A DNA stretch of 64,000 nucleotides from Archangium minus (GCF_044360475.1 NZ_CP043494.1:2046001-2110000); one strand, 5' to 3'; shown: positions 1-8,792, counted from the stretch's first letter. The notes: generated from the sequence alone by a model not told the origin. Made by a program: numbers and translations.

Positions 1-1
1 C

Positions 2-415
2 CTGGCCTCGGGCTCGCCGCTGGCGTTCCTCCAAGCTCAGAGCGGGTGGCATCGCGCGGACTCGGTGGCGGCCGTCTTCAAGACGTTTGTCTTTGGCAAT
101 CCCTGGCAGAGCACGCGCAGCCCGTACCTGCTGCGCTACGCCGTGTTCTGGCTCTTGTTGATAGGAACGTTCCTGCTGGCGCGCCGGCAGCCCGCGTTGG
201 GGCTCTACTCCGGGCTCTCGCTGGGGGTGATGCTGCTCCAGGGCGAGGTGGCGAACGTGTTTCGCTTCGGCACTGTCGTCTTCCCGCTGTTCTTCTTCCT
301 GGGAGACCGGTGTGCCCGGCGCCCGGTCTGGTTCCAGGGCGCCGTGCTCGTGGCCCTATTCGCGCTGAACCTCGCGACGGCGAGGGGCTACGCGGTGGGA
401 CGCTGGGCGTACTAG
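2..415 (+). CDS. C-terminal part of a multi-span membrane glycosyltransferase (PIG-V-like mannosyltransferase), 5' end outside window
   Basis: The frame is open from the left edge, so only the last ~137 residues are seen. They contain hydrophobic segments (AVFWLLLIGTFLLA, LSLGVMLLQ, VVFPLFFFLG, AVLVALFALNL) separated by short basic loops, as in polytopic lipid-linked sugar transferases. The family call rests mainly on the other copy at 13417-13845, which carries the preceding part with LCVLTRNQG, resembling the PIG-V LTRxxG region. Bases 1-130 here are almost identical to 13719-13848, differing at two positions in the part compared. This copy continues to a normal stop, so it is probably the intact parent. 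Substrate unknown. Confidence 0.6.
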   Translation: MASGSPLAFLQAQSGWHRADSVAAVFKTFVFGNPWQSTRSPYLLRYAVFWLLLIGTFLLARRQPALGLYSGLSLGVMLLQGEVANVFRFGTVVFPLFFFLGDRCARRPVWFQGAVLVALFALNLATARGYAVGRWAY

Positions 416-550
416 CCACATTGCTACAGCAGGCCCGCGCTGGAGCACGCTCAACACAGCTTGGAGCAGGGCAGGGGGCAGCGTAATCGGCCGGAGCTCC
501 CACGAAAACCGCTCTCAACTGTTCAGGAGCGCTCTCGTTGGAAGCCTCCG

Positions 551-597
551 GCGGCGGGTTCGATTCCCGCCGCCTCCAATAGAGGTTGCCCGCCGCC
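551..597 (+). repeat. tRNA/tmRNA 3'-end scar A
   Basis: A T-arm (stem gcggg/cccgc, loop ttcgatt) is followed by an acceptor 3' strand cgcctcc and an A. No matching 5' acceptor strand, D-arm or anticodon arm lies upstream, so this is only the 3' end of a tRNA-like gene. The acceptor sequence resembles tmRNA (ssrA) ends. The flank rTAGAGGTTGCCCGCC is shared with 8793-8838. Such 3' ends are typical attachment sites of integrated elements, so this is read as an att-type scar. Confidence 0.55.
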
Positions 598-808
598 TTG
601 AGTCGAATTCACTCCTAAAGAGGAGGCACGGCTCGCATCAGGGGACCCAATCGGTCCTTGTCGGACCAAATTTGGACCAAATCCTCCAGCGTCTAGGCGG
701 AATGGGGGCCGTGTTGAGGGAGAGGGCTGGAGCCGAGGGGCGAGGAGGGCTGCTGACGGGTGCCACGAGGGCTGTGGGCCGGGCTGGTGGAGACACGGTG
801 CAGTTCCC

Positions 809-910
809 TGGGGCCGTCAGGTACGCCAACACCCGGCGCCTGCCTCCACACCAGGGACAGGTGAAGACATCCAACGCGAACGTCCTGCGCAGCAGCTTCG
901 CGAGAGTCCA
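809..910 (-). pseudogene. IS91-like transposase C-terminal fragment
   Basis: The minus strand reads WTLAKLLRRTFALDV then FTCPWCGGRRRVLAYLTAP, which matches the CxxCGG end of IS91-type (Y2) transposases, normally followed by a VxxILxHLGLP tail. Here the tail is replaced by unrelated sequence. The same 60-bp core recurs at 8550-8612. No full element or catalytic tyrosines are present, so it is an inert remnant. Confidence 0.6.
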
Positions 911-990
911 CTCGCGGCGTCCGCTGCTTCTTCGGTTCCTTCCTGACCGCTGTCTCAGGTGCCACGCTCGCCCCCTCCTCACCTGCTTGG

Positions 991-1380
991 GGGAACCTGG
1001 AGAGCGCGGAGGCGGAGCTGGCGCCGGGCAGTGCCAGGCCGCGGGGCACGGTGCGGGTGGACATGATGGGGGGCGAACTGCGCCGCCTCTCCCTCGCGGG
1101 GCTCCTGACGGTGACGGATTCGGAGGCCTATCTCGCCGGGGCTCTGGCTCACTTTGGCCTCATCCAGGTGCCGGCCTATGCCATCGCGAACCACCTGGCC
1201 GAGGGCCGGCTGCGCGAGGTGCTCGCCCACGCCCGTCCGCCCCTATTGCCCCTCGCGCTGGTGCACCCCTACCAACGCAAGGTGCCCCCGCGCGTGCGCG
1301 TGTTCATGGCGTGGCTCGTGGTCCTGCTCGGGCGGCACTTCGGCGCCGCCTCGCCGGCCCAGGAGGTACAGTCCCCGTAG
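991..1380 (+). pseudogene. LysR-family regulator with internal deletion
   Basis: The frame begins with a LysR linker (NLESAEAELAPGSARPRGTVRVDM) and soon jumps to the family's C-terminal region (TDSEAYLAGALAHFGLIQVP, then LPLALVHPYQRKVPPRVRVFMAWL). The DNA-binding HTH and most of the effector-binding domain (well over 150 residues) are missing. The deletion keeps the frame open from the first ATG-type codon to the stop at 1378-1380, but the product could not bind DNA. It is preceded by transposase debris, consistent with IS-associated decay. Confidence 0.6.
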
Positions 1381-1466
1381 CGTGCGGCCAGGGCAAGAAG
1401 CTCTCCTCTACTCAACCCGGGTCGCCGTCTTCGAGGGGCACCCGCCATCCCATCACAGGAGTCCAC

Positions 1467-1874
1467 ATGCTCGCGTTCCGTGCCGCCGTCGAGGCGGGTG
1501 ACTTCGCCGCCCTCGGCGACCTGCTCGCCGACGACGTCGTGTTCCGCAGCCCCGTCGCGTTCCGCCCGTACGAGGGTCGCGCCATCGTGGCCGCGATCCT
1601 GCGCGGGGTCGGCCGGGTCTTCAAAGACTTCCGCTACGTCCGCGAGCTGGCCGACGCGGACGGCCGCGGCTCGGCCCTGGTGTTCGAGACCGTCGTCGAC
1701 GGGGTCATCGTCCACGGGCTCGATCTCATCCGGCTCGACGAGGCCGGACGCATCAGCGAGCTCACCGTGATGGTGCGTCCGCTCTCGGCGGCGAACGCGT
1801 TGGCGAAGGCGATGGCCGCCGAGTTCCCCCAGATCCAGGCCGAGGCCGCCGCCACTACCGGAGAGACCCGATGA
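1467..1874 (+). CDS. SnoaL-like / NTF2-fold family protein
   Basis: This 135-residue protein has the small alpha+beta barrel pattern of nuclear transport factor 2/SnoaL relatives: an initial helix (FRAAVEAGDFAALGDLLADD), then VVFRSPV, a helix around AIVAAILRGVGRVF, and strands FRYVRELAD and ALVFETVVDG. These proteins are cyclases, isomerases or ligand-binding proteins, and no specific reaction can be assigned. ATG 1467 follows AGGAG at 1457-1461. It starts a few residues shorter than usual relatives, and the region upstream is decayed LysR sequence, so the original 5' end may have been lost. Its stop overlaps the ATG of a short remnant at 1871 (ATGA). Confidence 0.65.
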   Translation: MLAFRAAVEAGDFAALGDLLADDVVFRSPVAFRPYEGRAIVAAILRGVGRVFKDFRYVRELADADGRGSALVFETVVDGVIVHGLDLIRLDEAGRISELTVMVRPLSAANALAKAMAAEFPQIQAEAAATTGETR

Positions 1875-1921
1875 ATCCCTCTCCCCACGTGCTCGAGCCG
1901 CTCGAGCTCGGTCGAACGTGA
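1871..1921 (+). pseudogene. Start of a lost flavin-oxidoreductase-like gene
   Basis: ATGA overlap with the preceding stop opens a 16-codon frame, MNPSPHVLEPLELGRT, that ends in TGA. It resembles the extreme N-terminus of old-yellow-enzyme/dienoyl-CoA reductase proteins (LLEPLxLGxTxLRNR), which would be a natural operon partner. Nothing downstream continues it. The match is short, so the family call is weak. Confidence 0.25.
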
Positions 1922-2027
1922 ACTCGCGCGGGAGTTCTCGGCGGTGGCGCCGCTTCCTCGACTCCTGAAGCAAGACGTCGGACTCCTCACCGGGCGAGGT
2001 GCGACGTCCGCGAGGAAATGGGCGGCT

Positions 2028-2936
2028 TCAATCCGCCCGCACACTCGTAGGCACCTGGAGTGCCTTCAGGGTATCGCGCTTGGGCGGAGTCCCGAACATG
2101 CGCGTGTATTCCCGGCTGAACTGAGATGCGCTTTCATAGCCCACCTGAAGAGCGGCTTGCATCACGTTCGCCCCCTCCGCGACCATCAGACGCCGCGCCT
2201 CCAGCAGCCGCAACTGTTTCTGATATTGAAGCGGGGTCATGGACATCAGCCCCCTGAAGTGTTGATGAAAGGAGGACTCGCTCATCCGCGCGGCCGCGGC
2301 CAGCTCCTTGATGCGAATGGGGCGCGAATAATTCCTCCTCAGGAGGTAGATCGCGTCGGCAATCCGCTCCATGTGACCGTTCGGAAGCGCGAGCTTGCTG
2401 AACTCGCCGCCATGGGGCCCCGTCAACAACCAGAAGCAGATTTCTCGCATGACGGAGGGATGCAGCACGGGAATCGCCATGGGCGTTGCGAGAATGCGCA
2501 CCAGCCGGGTGAGACAATCCACGAGGGGGGCGGTGAGCTCCTCCACGAAAACCGCGGAGCCAACCTCGCCCCTTGATGGGGGTGGGGCCTCGAGCTGCTC
2601 CAAGACCTCCCGCATGACACCAACATCGAACTCGACGGTCATGCCCAGGTAGGGCTCGGAGGCACTCGCCCGGGTCACCCTTCCGGACGCTGGGAGTTCA
2701 ACGCCGACGACAAGGGCTTGCATCTCGGCGTAGTCGAACACCCTATCGCCCAGCGATACCTGCTTCGAGCCTTGTACGGCGATGCAGAGCGCCGGCTTGT
2801 AGATCAAATGATGAGGCAGGACTTCCCGGCTCGTCCTCATCAGGGCGAGACCCGCTATCGGCGTGGAGAACACACCATCGCCGCCGCCGCTCGCGTCAAT
2901 GTATTGCGCCAGTGCGGTCTTCAAGGCTGACGGCAT
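2028..2936 (-). CDS. AraC-family transcriptional regulator
   Basis: The product is 302 aa. Residues ~20-150 form the AraC_N cupin-like sensing domain (HHLIYKPALCIAVQGSKQVSLGD). Residues ~190-290 form two HTHs: IRIKELAAAARMSESSFHQHF, then NVMQAALQVGYESASQFSREY with FGTPPKRD at the end. This matches the AraC_N/HTH_18 family that usually controls an adjacent oxidoreductase. The start at 2936 (MPSALKTALAQYID) matches the usual family start; longer upstream starts would run into the divergent promoter. It is divergent from the SDR at 3118 across 181 bp, so that gene is its likely target. Confidence 0.85.
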   Translation of the reverse strand: MPSALKTALAQYIDASGGGDGVFSTPIAGLALMRTSREVLPHHLIYKPALCIAVQGSKQVSLGDRVFDYAEMQALVVGVELPASGRVTRASASEPYLGMTVEFDVGVMREVLEQLEAPPPSRGEVGSAVFVEELTAPLVDCLTRLVRILATPMAIPVLHPSVMREICFWLLTGPHGGEFSKLALPNGHMERIADAIYLLRRNYSRPIRIKELAAAARMSESSFHQHFRGLMSMTPLQYQKQLRLLEARRLMVAEGANVMQAALQVGYESASQFSREYTRMFGTPPKRDTLKALQVPTSVRAD

Positions 2937-3117
2937 CCAGGGCCTCCGTGCACGAGCCGGTCGGCTCTCGAACCTTCTTCTCCGCCAACTGTACCGTGGA
3001 CCCCAGGCACCACCCACCTCATTTGGAGGATCAGGCAAGAAATTCGAGGGTTCAGGCAGGCGGGCCCGAACGGTCTCGCGCAGGATTGCGTTCACCAGAC
3101 ACCCTTGGGAGAGACCC

Positions 3118-3900
3118 ATGCCGAAGCAGATGCAAGTGAACTCAACAGGAAAGGTGGCGATCGTCACCGGTGCCAGTCGGGGGCTTGGACGCAACACGGC
3201 CGTCAGCCTGGCCGGGCGCGGCACCGATGTGATTGTGACCTACCACTCCAATCGCGCTGAAGCCGACAGCCTCGTCGGGGCCATCGAAGCGCTCGGACGA
3301 AAGGCCGTTGCCCTGCGGCTCGACGCTAGCGACATCGCCTCCTTCGGTGGCTTCGCCGAGCAGGTACAAGAGGCGCTGCGGAGCGTGTGGGCAAGAGACC
3401 GTTTCGACCATCTCGTCAACAACGCGGGGGCACACCACCCTGCCCCGCTCGGTCAGATCACCGAAGCGGACTTCGATCGGCTCTGCAACCTCCACTTCAA
3501 GGGCGTGCTCTTCCTGACGCAGAAGCTGCTGCCGCTGATCGCCGAGGGCGGAAGGATCGTGAACCTCTCCACCGGTCTCACTCGCTTCGTCAGCGCGGGC
3601 AGCGCGGCCTATGCCTCGATGAAGGGGGCCGTCGAGGTTCTGACGCGCTACATGGCGAAGGAGCTGGCTCCGCGCGGCATCACCGTCAACGCGGTCGCGC
3701 CCGGCGCCATCGGGACGGACTTCCTGGGCGGAGCGGTGCGCGACAATCCCGAGCTCAACCGGGCGGTGGCCGAGAACACCGCGCTCGGCCGGGCCGGCGT
3801 TCCCGATGATATCGGTCCAATGATCGCGGCATTGCTCTCCGATGCGAACCGGTGGGTGACCGCCCAGCGCATCGAGGTCTCGGGAGGCATGTACCTCTAG
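3118..3900 (+). CDS. Short-chain dehydrogenase/reductase (SDR)
   Basis: This 260-aa classical SDR has the nucleotide-binding TGASRGLG near residues 17-24, NNAG, the catalytic serine region NLSTGLTRF, the active-site YASMK (Tyr and Lys four apart) and the C-terminal GGMYL. It is NAD(P)H-dependent and cytosolic; the substrate cannot be read from sequence. GGGAGAG sits just upstream of ATG 3118. It is divergent from the AraC regulator at 2028-2936, a common regulator/SDR pair. Confidence 0.88.
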   Translation: MPKQMQVNSTGKVAIVTGASRGLGRNTAVSLAGRGTDVIVTYHSNRAEADSLVGAIEALGRKAVALRLDASDIASFGGFAEQVQEALRSVWARDRFDHLVNNAGAHHPAPLGQITEADFDRLCNLHFKGVLFLTQKLLPLIAEGGRIVNLSTGLTRFVSAGSAAYASMKGAVEVLTRYMAKELAPRGITVNAVAPGAIGTDFLGGAVRDNPELNRAVAENTALGRAGVPDDIGPMIAALLSDANRWVTAQRIEVSGGMYL

Positions 3901-4036
3901 TCCTACTGTGAGTGGAATCCTTGTCCACCTCTGGAGGCGCGCTCGCCGCGGTGGGCAGGGTGGCGGCTCCCCACGGCGAGAAGAGCCACATCTCTCGCTC
4001 CTGGTGATTACCCACCCGTGAGCCGGTATGCTCCGA

Positions 4037-4195
4037 GCATGAACCAGGTGCCTGGTACGCCTGCGGCGCGTCCTCAGGCCCTGGGGCGGGCAAGGCTCCT
4101 CTTTTCTCCAATAGCCGCAGCACCCGGTGGCGCACCACCCTCAGCACCCGCTCCACCTCTGATTGCGTAGGCGGCGGTAACGGCGCGAAGCTCAC
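4037..4195 (-). pseudogene. IS91-like transposase internal fragment
   Basis: The minus strand reads MSFAPLPPPTQSEVERVL then RVVRHRVLRLLEKRGAL, the segment that lies in the middle of IS91-type transposases. It breaks off after ~50 residues. Together with the fragments at 809-910 and 8383-8739 it shows several decayed copies. The rest of 3901-4224 holds no other recognisable gene. Confidence 0.5.
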
Positions 4196-4224
4196 GCCGC
4201 CTTCCTGCGGATCACCCGCCGCCC

Positions 4225-4689
4225 CTATCCCTTCACGGGATACGGCGTCCCATCCCGGTGGAAGTACCCCGCCATGCCCGGCTCGGCGACCATGTCGATG
4301 TCCGAATACACACAGCGGTCCTGTGGGTCGGAGTTGCCGATCTCGAGCACCTTGGCCGGGCGACCGGACTTGTTGATCAGGTGGTGGCCATCGGGGTCCC
4401 CTCGCTTGAAGGCGACGCAGTCGCCGGGGCGCAACACCTCTTCGCCGGCGTCAGTGACCAGCGTCAGCTCGCCCTCCAGCACCCAGATGAACTCGTCCTC
4501 GTGGCTGTGCCAGTGCCGTTGGCTGGACCAGGCGCCGGGCTCGATGACGGTCAGGTTGACGCCGAACTGGGTCAGGCCCGCGTGGCGCGCCAGCCGCTGG
4601 ACGGCTTGAGCATTACAGGGCGAGTCGAAGGGCGGCGGATACTTGCTTCCGGTCTGGACGGGCACGGCGGACAGGTCGATCTTCTTCAT
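4225..4689 (-). CDS. Cupin-domain protein
   Basis: The product is 154 aa. The cupin barrel spans residues ~45-115, with metal-ligand motif 1 HWHSHEDEFIWVLEGE and motif 2 around PGDCVAFKRGDPDGHHLIN. The tail repeats GNSDPQDRCVYSDIDM and ends YFHRDGTPYPVKG, as in stand-alone cupins of COG3837 type that may bind or isomerise small acids. The start MKKIDLSAVP at 4689 is typical of the family. No partner gene is adjacent; the upstream 396 bp hold only debris. Confidence 0.82.
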   Translation of the reverse strand: MKKIDLSAVPVQTGSKYPPPFDSPCNAQAVQRLARHAGLTQFGVNLTVIEPGAWSSQRHWHSHEDEFIWVLEGELTLVTDAGEEVLRPGDCVAFKRGDPDGHHLINKSGRPAKVLEIGNSDPQDRCVYSDIDMVAEPGMAGYFHRDGTPYPVKG

Positions 4690-5085
4690 CGTGCAGGCCA
4701 CCATATCCAACGCGGAGATGGGGTAGTAGCGCGTGAGAGTCGGCTTGGGGCTCCGGGACAGCGTTGGCAGGCGAGCCCACCACGCAGCGCATTGCCCTCG
4801 CGCAAGGGGAAGTTCCCCCCGCACTTCACACACACGAAGCGCTGGGTCAGGCGCGGGCCACATGGGTCCACTGGCGCTTGCGCCACTCGAAGGGAGGAAT
4901 CCGGATGCGCTCTCGGGCTCGTCCAATACGCTGGGCCTGCCTCCTCTCAACAGGCCTTCAATCCTTCCTATGCTCTGGGTGAGCGCGGGCCTGGTGGGGA
5001 CACGCACGGGAGGGCCTGTGGCAGAAGTCCGGCTCATGAGGAGGGCGTGGGCGGACACCTCGCGCGCTGGGACACCTGCCCGGTG
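4690..5085. other. Intergenic stretch with a possible zinc-ribbon gene remnant
   Basis: No intact gene is seen between the cupin and TetR genes. On the minus strand near 4760-4880 one frame reads QRFVCVKCGGNFPLREGN followed by LACQRC, a CxxC/CxxC pattern like a zinc ribbon. Another frame upstream reads IRIPPFEWRKRQWTHV. The change of frame suggests a broken small gene, but the parent family is not recognised. Confidence 0.25.
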
Positions 5086-5763
5086 CTACTCCCACCCGTT
5101 GAGCCATCCTCCGCGAGAAAGAAGGTCGATGGCTTCGTCGATGCTGTGGGTTGCCTTGGCTGCCAGCTCGTCCAGATCGTCACCCAGAAGCGCGCGCATT
5201 TGATGCGGTACGAACACCAGGTCGATGAACTTGGCGGCGACTGGCAATGCTCGCTCGATTGCCGCAGTGGTCCCTGATTGCGGGCCCGCGATCGCCTCCG
5301 CGACAAGTTGTATACCGCGGTCCCGTCCCATCCTGTCCGTGAGTCGAGCAAGTTCCGGCAGGCGATAGGCGGTTGTAATCACCACCCGCATCAAGGCAAC
5401 CACCCCGGGCTGAAGTGCATGGGCCAGGATGCCGCTGCCCACGGTACGCAACCGCTCCCGCAGCGTCAGGCCGACCGGGAGGTCCTTGGACGGTGCAAGC
5501 ATGCACCCGACGCTGTGGCGGACCACCGCAGTGAACAGCTCCTCCTTATTGGCGTATCGCGCATAGATGCTGGCCTTGCCCGCGCCTGCCTGAACCGCGA
5601 CCTCATCACAACTCGTCGCCTCGAAGCCGAGGTGCAAGAACAAACGTGTAGCCGCCTCCAGGATACGGCGATCGACTTCGCCGGCCTGCTCCGCCGATGG
5701 ACGACCACCCCGGCCCCTTCGAGCCGCCGGAGCTTTCTTGGGAGAGGTGCTTTTCCCTTGCAT
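5086..5763 (-). CDS. TetR/AcrR-family repressor
   Basis: The product is 225 aa. After a basic tail (RRGRGGRPSAEQAGEVDRR) comes the TetR HTH at ~30-75: ILEAATRLFLHLGFEATSCDEVA then AGAGKASIYARYANKEELF. The C-terminal ligand domain resembles the TetR_C AefR-like type (HALQPGVVALMRVVITTAYRLPEL). It is divergent from an NmrA-like gene and an epoxide hydrolase, with a perfect palindrome between them (5799-5820). The natural reading is ligand-released repression of itself and that pair. Confidence 0.88.
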   Translation of the reverse strand: MQGKSTSPKKAPAARRGRGGRPSAEQAGEVDRRILEAATRLFLHLGFEATSCDEVAVQAGAGKASIYARYANKEELFTAVVRHSVGCMLAPSKDLPVGLTLRERLRTVGSGILAHALQPGVVALMRVVITTAYRLPELARLTDRMGRDRGIQLVAEAIAGPQSGTTAAIERALPVAAKFIDLVFVPHQMRALLGDDLDELAAKATHSIDEAIDLLSRGGWLNGWE

Positions 5764-5798
5764 GACCGGAACGCATAGGCTACTTCCCCGCTCATTTC

Positions 5799-5820
5799 AA
5801 CTGAACGGCATCGTTCAGTT
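5799..5820. promoter_or_regulatory. Perfect inverted repeat, probable TetR operator
   Basis: AACTGAACG-GCAT-CGTTCAGTT is a perfect 9-bp inverted repeat with a 4-bp centre. It lies 36 bp upstream of the TetR start and 79 bp upstream of the NmrA-like start. TGAACG/CGTTCA half-sites are common in TetR-family operators. Confidence 0.75.
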
Positions 5821-5899
5821 AATTTGTCGAGAGGACGTGTGACGTGGCCAGGATGACGCTCGAGGAGTGGAGTGGCGCGCACGAAGGGGAGTGGGCGCC

Positions 5900-6805
5900 A
5901 TGATGGACGGTACCGGTCAGATCATCGCTCTCGCGGGGGCAACCGGAGACCTGGGCGGACGCCTCGCGAGCGCGTTGACCCGGAGACGCGCGCAGGTCCG
6001 CGCACTGGTTCGGGCGGGCACTTCGGAGACGAGAAAATCCGCGGTACGCGCTACCGGCGCGACCCCCGTCGAAGTCGACTTCGACGATGCCGCGGCGCTC
6101 GAACGCGCCTGCGCCGGCGCCGCCTGCGTCGTTTCCGTTCTCAACGGGCTGGAACCGACGATCATTGGCCTGCAAAGCCAACTGCTCGACGCCGCAGTCG
6201 CGGCTGGCGTGCCGCGATTCATGCCGTCTGATTTCTCGCTCGACTTCACCAAGACGCGACCTGGCGACAACCGCAACCTGGACCTTCGTCGCTCTTTCAT
6301 GGCTCGGGTGGATCAAGCACCCATTCGCGCTCACTCCGTGTTGAATGGGATGTTCACGGACCTGCTGACGGGAGAGGCCCCCATCATCCTGCGCAACCGT
6401 CGCCGGATCCTTTACTGGGGCGATGCCGATCAACTGCTTGACTTCACCACGAAGGACGATGTGGCCGATTATACCGCCGACGTCGCCCTGGATGCCGACG
6501 CGCCTCGCTTCCTGCGGGTCGCTGGAGCCTCCGCGAGCCCCCGTGACCTGGCTGGCATCATGACGCGGTTGAGCGGTCAACGCTACACGTTGTTCCGTGC
6601 GGGCGGGATGGGTCTGTTCGATGTTGTCATCAAGATTGCCCGCACACTCTCACCCAAGACGGATGCGCCATTCCCTGCCTGGCAGGGGATGCAATATCTC
6701 CGCGACATGTCGAGCGGCCGGGGCAAGCTTTCCCCCCTCGATAATGAACGTTATGGCAAGACGAATTGGACGTCCGTCGAAGACGTCCTCGCCGGCCCCG
6801 TATAA
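5900..6805 (+). CDS. NmrA-like NAD(P)-binding reductase
   Basis: The product is 301 aa from ATG 5900 (an ATG at 5867 is possible, but AAGGGGA and GTGGG precede 5900-5903). The N-terminal Rossmann motif is IIALAGATGDLGGRLASAL. It is followed by VRALVRAGTS, the dinucleotide-specificity region, and RFMPSDFSLDFT, typical of NmrA/isoflavone-reductase-like proteins. These are atypical SDRs lacking a clear YxxxK. The epoxide hydrolase starts 28 bp downstream, so the two are probably one transcript under the TetR repressor. Substrate unknown. Confidence 0.82.
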   Translation: MMDGTGQIIALAGATGDLGGRLASALTRRRAQVRALVRAGTSETRKSAVRATGATPVEVDFDDAAALERACAGAACVVSVLNGLEPTIIGLQSQLLDAAVAAGVPRFMPSDFSLDFTKTRPGDNRNLDLRRSFMARVDQAPIRAHSVLNGMFTDLLTGEAPIILRNRRRILYWGDADQLLDFTTKDDVADYTADVALDADAPRFLRVAGASASPRDLAGIMTRLSGQRYTLFRAGGMGLFDVVIKIARTLSPKTDAPFPAWQGMQYLRDMSSGRGKLSPLDNERYGKTNWTSVEDVLAGPV

Positions 6806-6833
6806 CTTCCCATCCTGAGCTGGAGTGTTCCTG

Positions 6834-7988
6834 ATGACTGGCCGCATCGAGCCGTTTCACCTGTCCGTGCCGCAGTCCGAACTGGACGACCTGCGTGCGC
6901 GGCTGATGCACACCCGCTGGCCCGATCCGGGGACGGTCGAGGACACCCGCCAGGGTCCGCCGCTCGCCAGGATTCGTGCGCTCGCGGAGCGGTGGTGCGA
7001 CGGCTATGACTGGCGCCGGTGCGAAGCGTTGCTCAACGGCTTCGGCCAGTATCGCACCGAGATCGACGGACTTGGCATCCATTTCCTGCACATCCGCTCG
7101 CCCGAGCCAGAGGCGTTGCCGCTCCTCATGACGCATGGCTGGCCAGGGTCGGTGCTGGAGTTCCGTGACGTGATAGGGCCCCTCACGAACCCGGTCGCGC
7201 ATGGCGGCAAGGCGGCTGACGCCTTCCATCTCGTCATCCCGTCGCTGCCGGGGTTTGGCTTTTCCGACAAGCCCACCGGGCCAGGGTGGCACATCGGGCG
7301 CATCGCCGGCGCGTGGATTTCGTTGATGCAGAGGCTGGGCTATGAGCGTTGGGCCGCGCAGGGCGGCGACTGGGGAGCGGGTGTCACGACGACGCTCGGC
7401 TACATGGCGCCTGCCGGCCTGATCGGTATCCACCTCAATATGGTGATGTTCCAACCGACCGGCGAGGAACGTGCGAATGCTGACGCTCACGAGCGGAAGA
7501 TGCTTGCTGACGCGCAACGCTATGACGAGCAGTTCTCCGGCTATTACAAGCTCCAGAACACCCGACCACAGTCCGTCGCGTTCAGCCTCGCGGACTCACC
7601 TGTCGGATTGGCCGCGTGGATCTATGCGCTATTCCAGGACGTCTCGGACAGCGGCGGCGATCCGGAGCGCGTGTTCACGCTCGATGAGATGCTGGACGAC
7701 ATCATGCTCTACTGGTTGCCAAACGCCGGGCCGAGCTCCGCGCGCTTGTACTGGGAAAGCGCGCAGGCGATGAAGCAAGGTGGCATGCCGACCATGCCCA
7801 TGCCGACGCCGGCCGGCATCAGCATGTTTCCCGGCGAGCAGGTGCGGCTGTCCCGACGCTGGGCGGAACCCCGCTTCGCCAACCTCGTCCACTTCAACGA
7901 GTTGGAGCGGGGTGGTCATTTCGCGGCGCTGGAGCAACCGGCGGCCTTCGTGGAGGAAGTCCGCGCCACCTTTTCCGGGCTCCGGTAG
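6834..7988 (+). CDS. Epoxide hydrolase (EHN domain plus alpha/beta hydrolase)
   Basis: The product is 384 aa. The N-terminal EHN region (FHLSVPQSELDDLRARL, TRWPDPGTVED) is followed by the hydrolase fold. HGWPGS at H101-S106 supplies the oxyanion hole. GGDWG holds nucleophile Asp179. A C-terminal GGHFAALEQP supplies the catalytic His. These are microsomal-type/juvenile-hormone-type epoxide hydrolases that open epoxides to diols. GGAG at 6822-6825 is 8 nt before ATG 6834, which favours this start over 6825. It lies immediately downstream of the NmrA-like gene, suggesting joint detoxification under TetR control. Confidence 0.88.
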   Translation: MTGRIEPFHLSVPQSELDDLRARLMHTRWPDPGTVEDTRQGPPLARIRALAERWCDGYDWRRCEALLNGFGQYRTEIDGLGIHFLHIRSPEPEALPLLMTHGWPGSVLEFRDVIGPLTNPVAHGGKAADAFHLVIPSLPGFGFSDKPTGPGWHIGRIAGAWISLMQRLGYERWAAQGGDWGAGVTTTLGYMAPAGLIGIHLNMVMFQPTGEERANADAHERKMLADAQRYDEQFSGYYKLQNTRPQSVAFSLADSPVGLAAWIYALFQDVSDSGGDPERVFTLDEMLDDIMLYWLPNAGPSSARLYWESAQAMKQGGMPTMPMPTPAGISMFPGEQVRLSRRWAEPRFANLVHFNELERGGHFAALEQPAAFVEEVRATFSGLR

Positions 7989-8239
7989 CCTGTCTTGAGC
8001 CTCAACACCACGTGGCCTGATGTGGCCCTCGTGCCGGGGCCAGGCTCGCACCTGCCGTGGGCAAGCCCATGGGCAGACGTCCGGCAGCAAAAAGACGCGG
8101 AGCAGTGAGCCGAGGGGCGCGCCGCTGATGCCCGGGTGGTGCAGCCGCCGAAGGTGCACGCGCCCCCGCCAGTGGCGGCTACCTTCGCGGTAGTGTCGCC
8201 GCAGGGGTGGCGCGTGGAGGGATTGGGCCCCGAGAAGGT

Positions 8240-8386
8240 GTCAAAGGAATCGAGCCCCCTGGCAACGCCTTGAGCTCACACCGGAGCGAGAACGCCGAGC
8301 TCTCTGGCCTCGCCTGGTACGGGGAGCACCTCGTCATGCTGCCGCAGTATCCCGGCTGGAAGCCCGAGAGCACCCCCTTCCTCTAA
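8240..8386 (+). pseudogene. Fragment of a secreted propeller-like protein
   Basis: The frame reads ENAELSGLAWYGEHLVML then PQYPGWKPESTPFL and stops. ELSGLAWYGxxLVLLPQYP resembles the first blade of esterase/phytase-like beta-propeller proteins. There is no start and no further blade, and the stop abuts the transposase remnant, so this is a truncated piece only. Confidence 0.3.
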
Positions 8387-8739
8387 CCGCGCCCCCTCCT
8401 CGGATGCGGAGGCATGGAAGGAGTCGCTACGCCAGATTGAGGAAGGAGTGTTTCCGCACGTCGTCGGCCCTGGGGTGGCCCCTGTGCTGCAGCCGGCTGA
8501 GCAGGCCGCGTGGGCAGTGACAGGTGCTCCAGAATGGCGCGTACTGCGTTGGGTGCCGTCAGGTACGCCAACACCCGGCGCCTGCCTCCACACCAGGGAC
8601 AGGTGAAGACATCCGCCAGCAGCGTGGCGAGGTTGTCCCTCACCGCCTCGTACAGCACCGTCCCCTCCGGCCGTCTCCGCCGGTACTCCCACCCGCGATC
8701 CCCCACCTGCCCCTCCCCGGCCACACCCCGCAAGGGCAC
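8383..8739 (-). pseudogene. IS91-like transposase with internal deletion
   Basis: Minus-strand translation begins with a transposase N-terminal motif (YRRRRPEGTVLYEAV then RDNLATLLA) and switches directly to the C-terminal DVFTCPWCGGRRRVLAYLTAP and AVRAILEHLSLP. The middle of the protein, including the HUH and tyrosine motifs, is absent. The C-terminal core is nearly identical to 809-910. This is a non-functional deletion derivative. Confidence 0.55.
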
Positions 8740-8792
8740 ACGCTACCGCCAGGCTCCCACGAAACCCCGTCAGGCCCGCTCTGGATGTGCCA

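Noticed and set aside
541..590. A complete tRNA or tmRNA gene
   Set aside because: Only the T-arm and 3' acceptor strand are present; no complementary 5' acceptor strand, D-arm or anticodon arm can be drawn.
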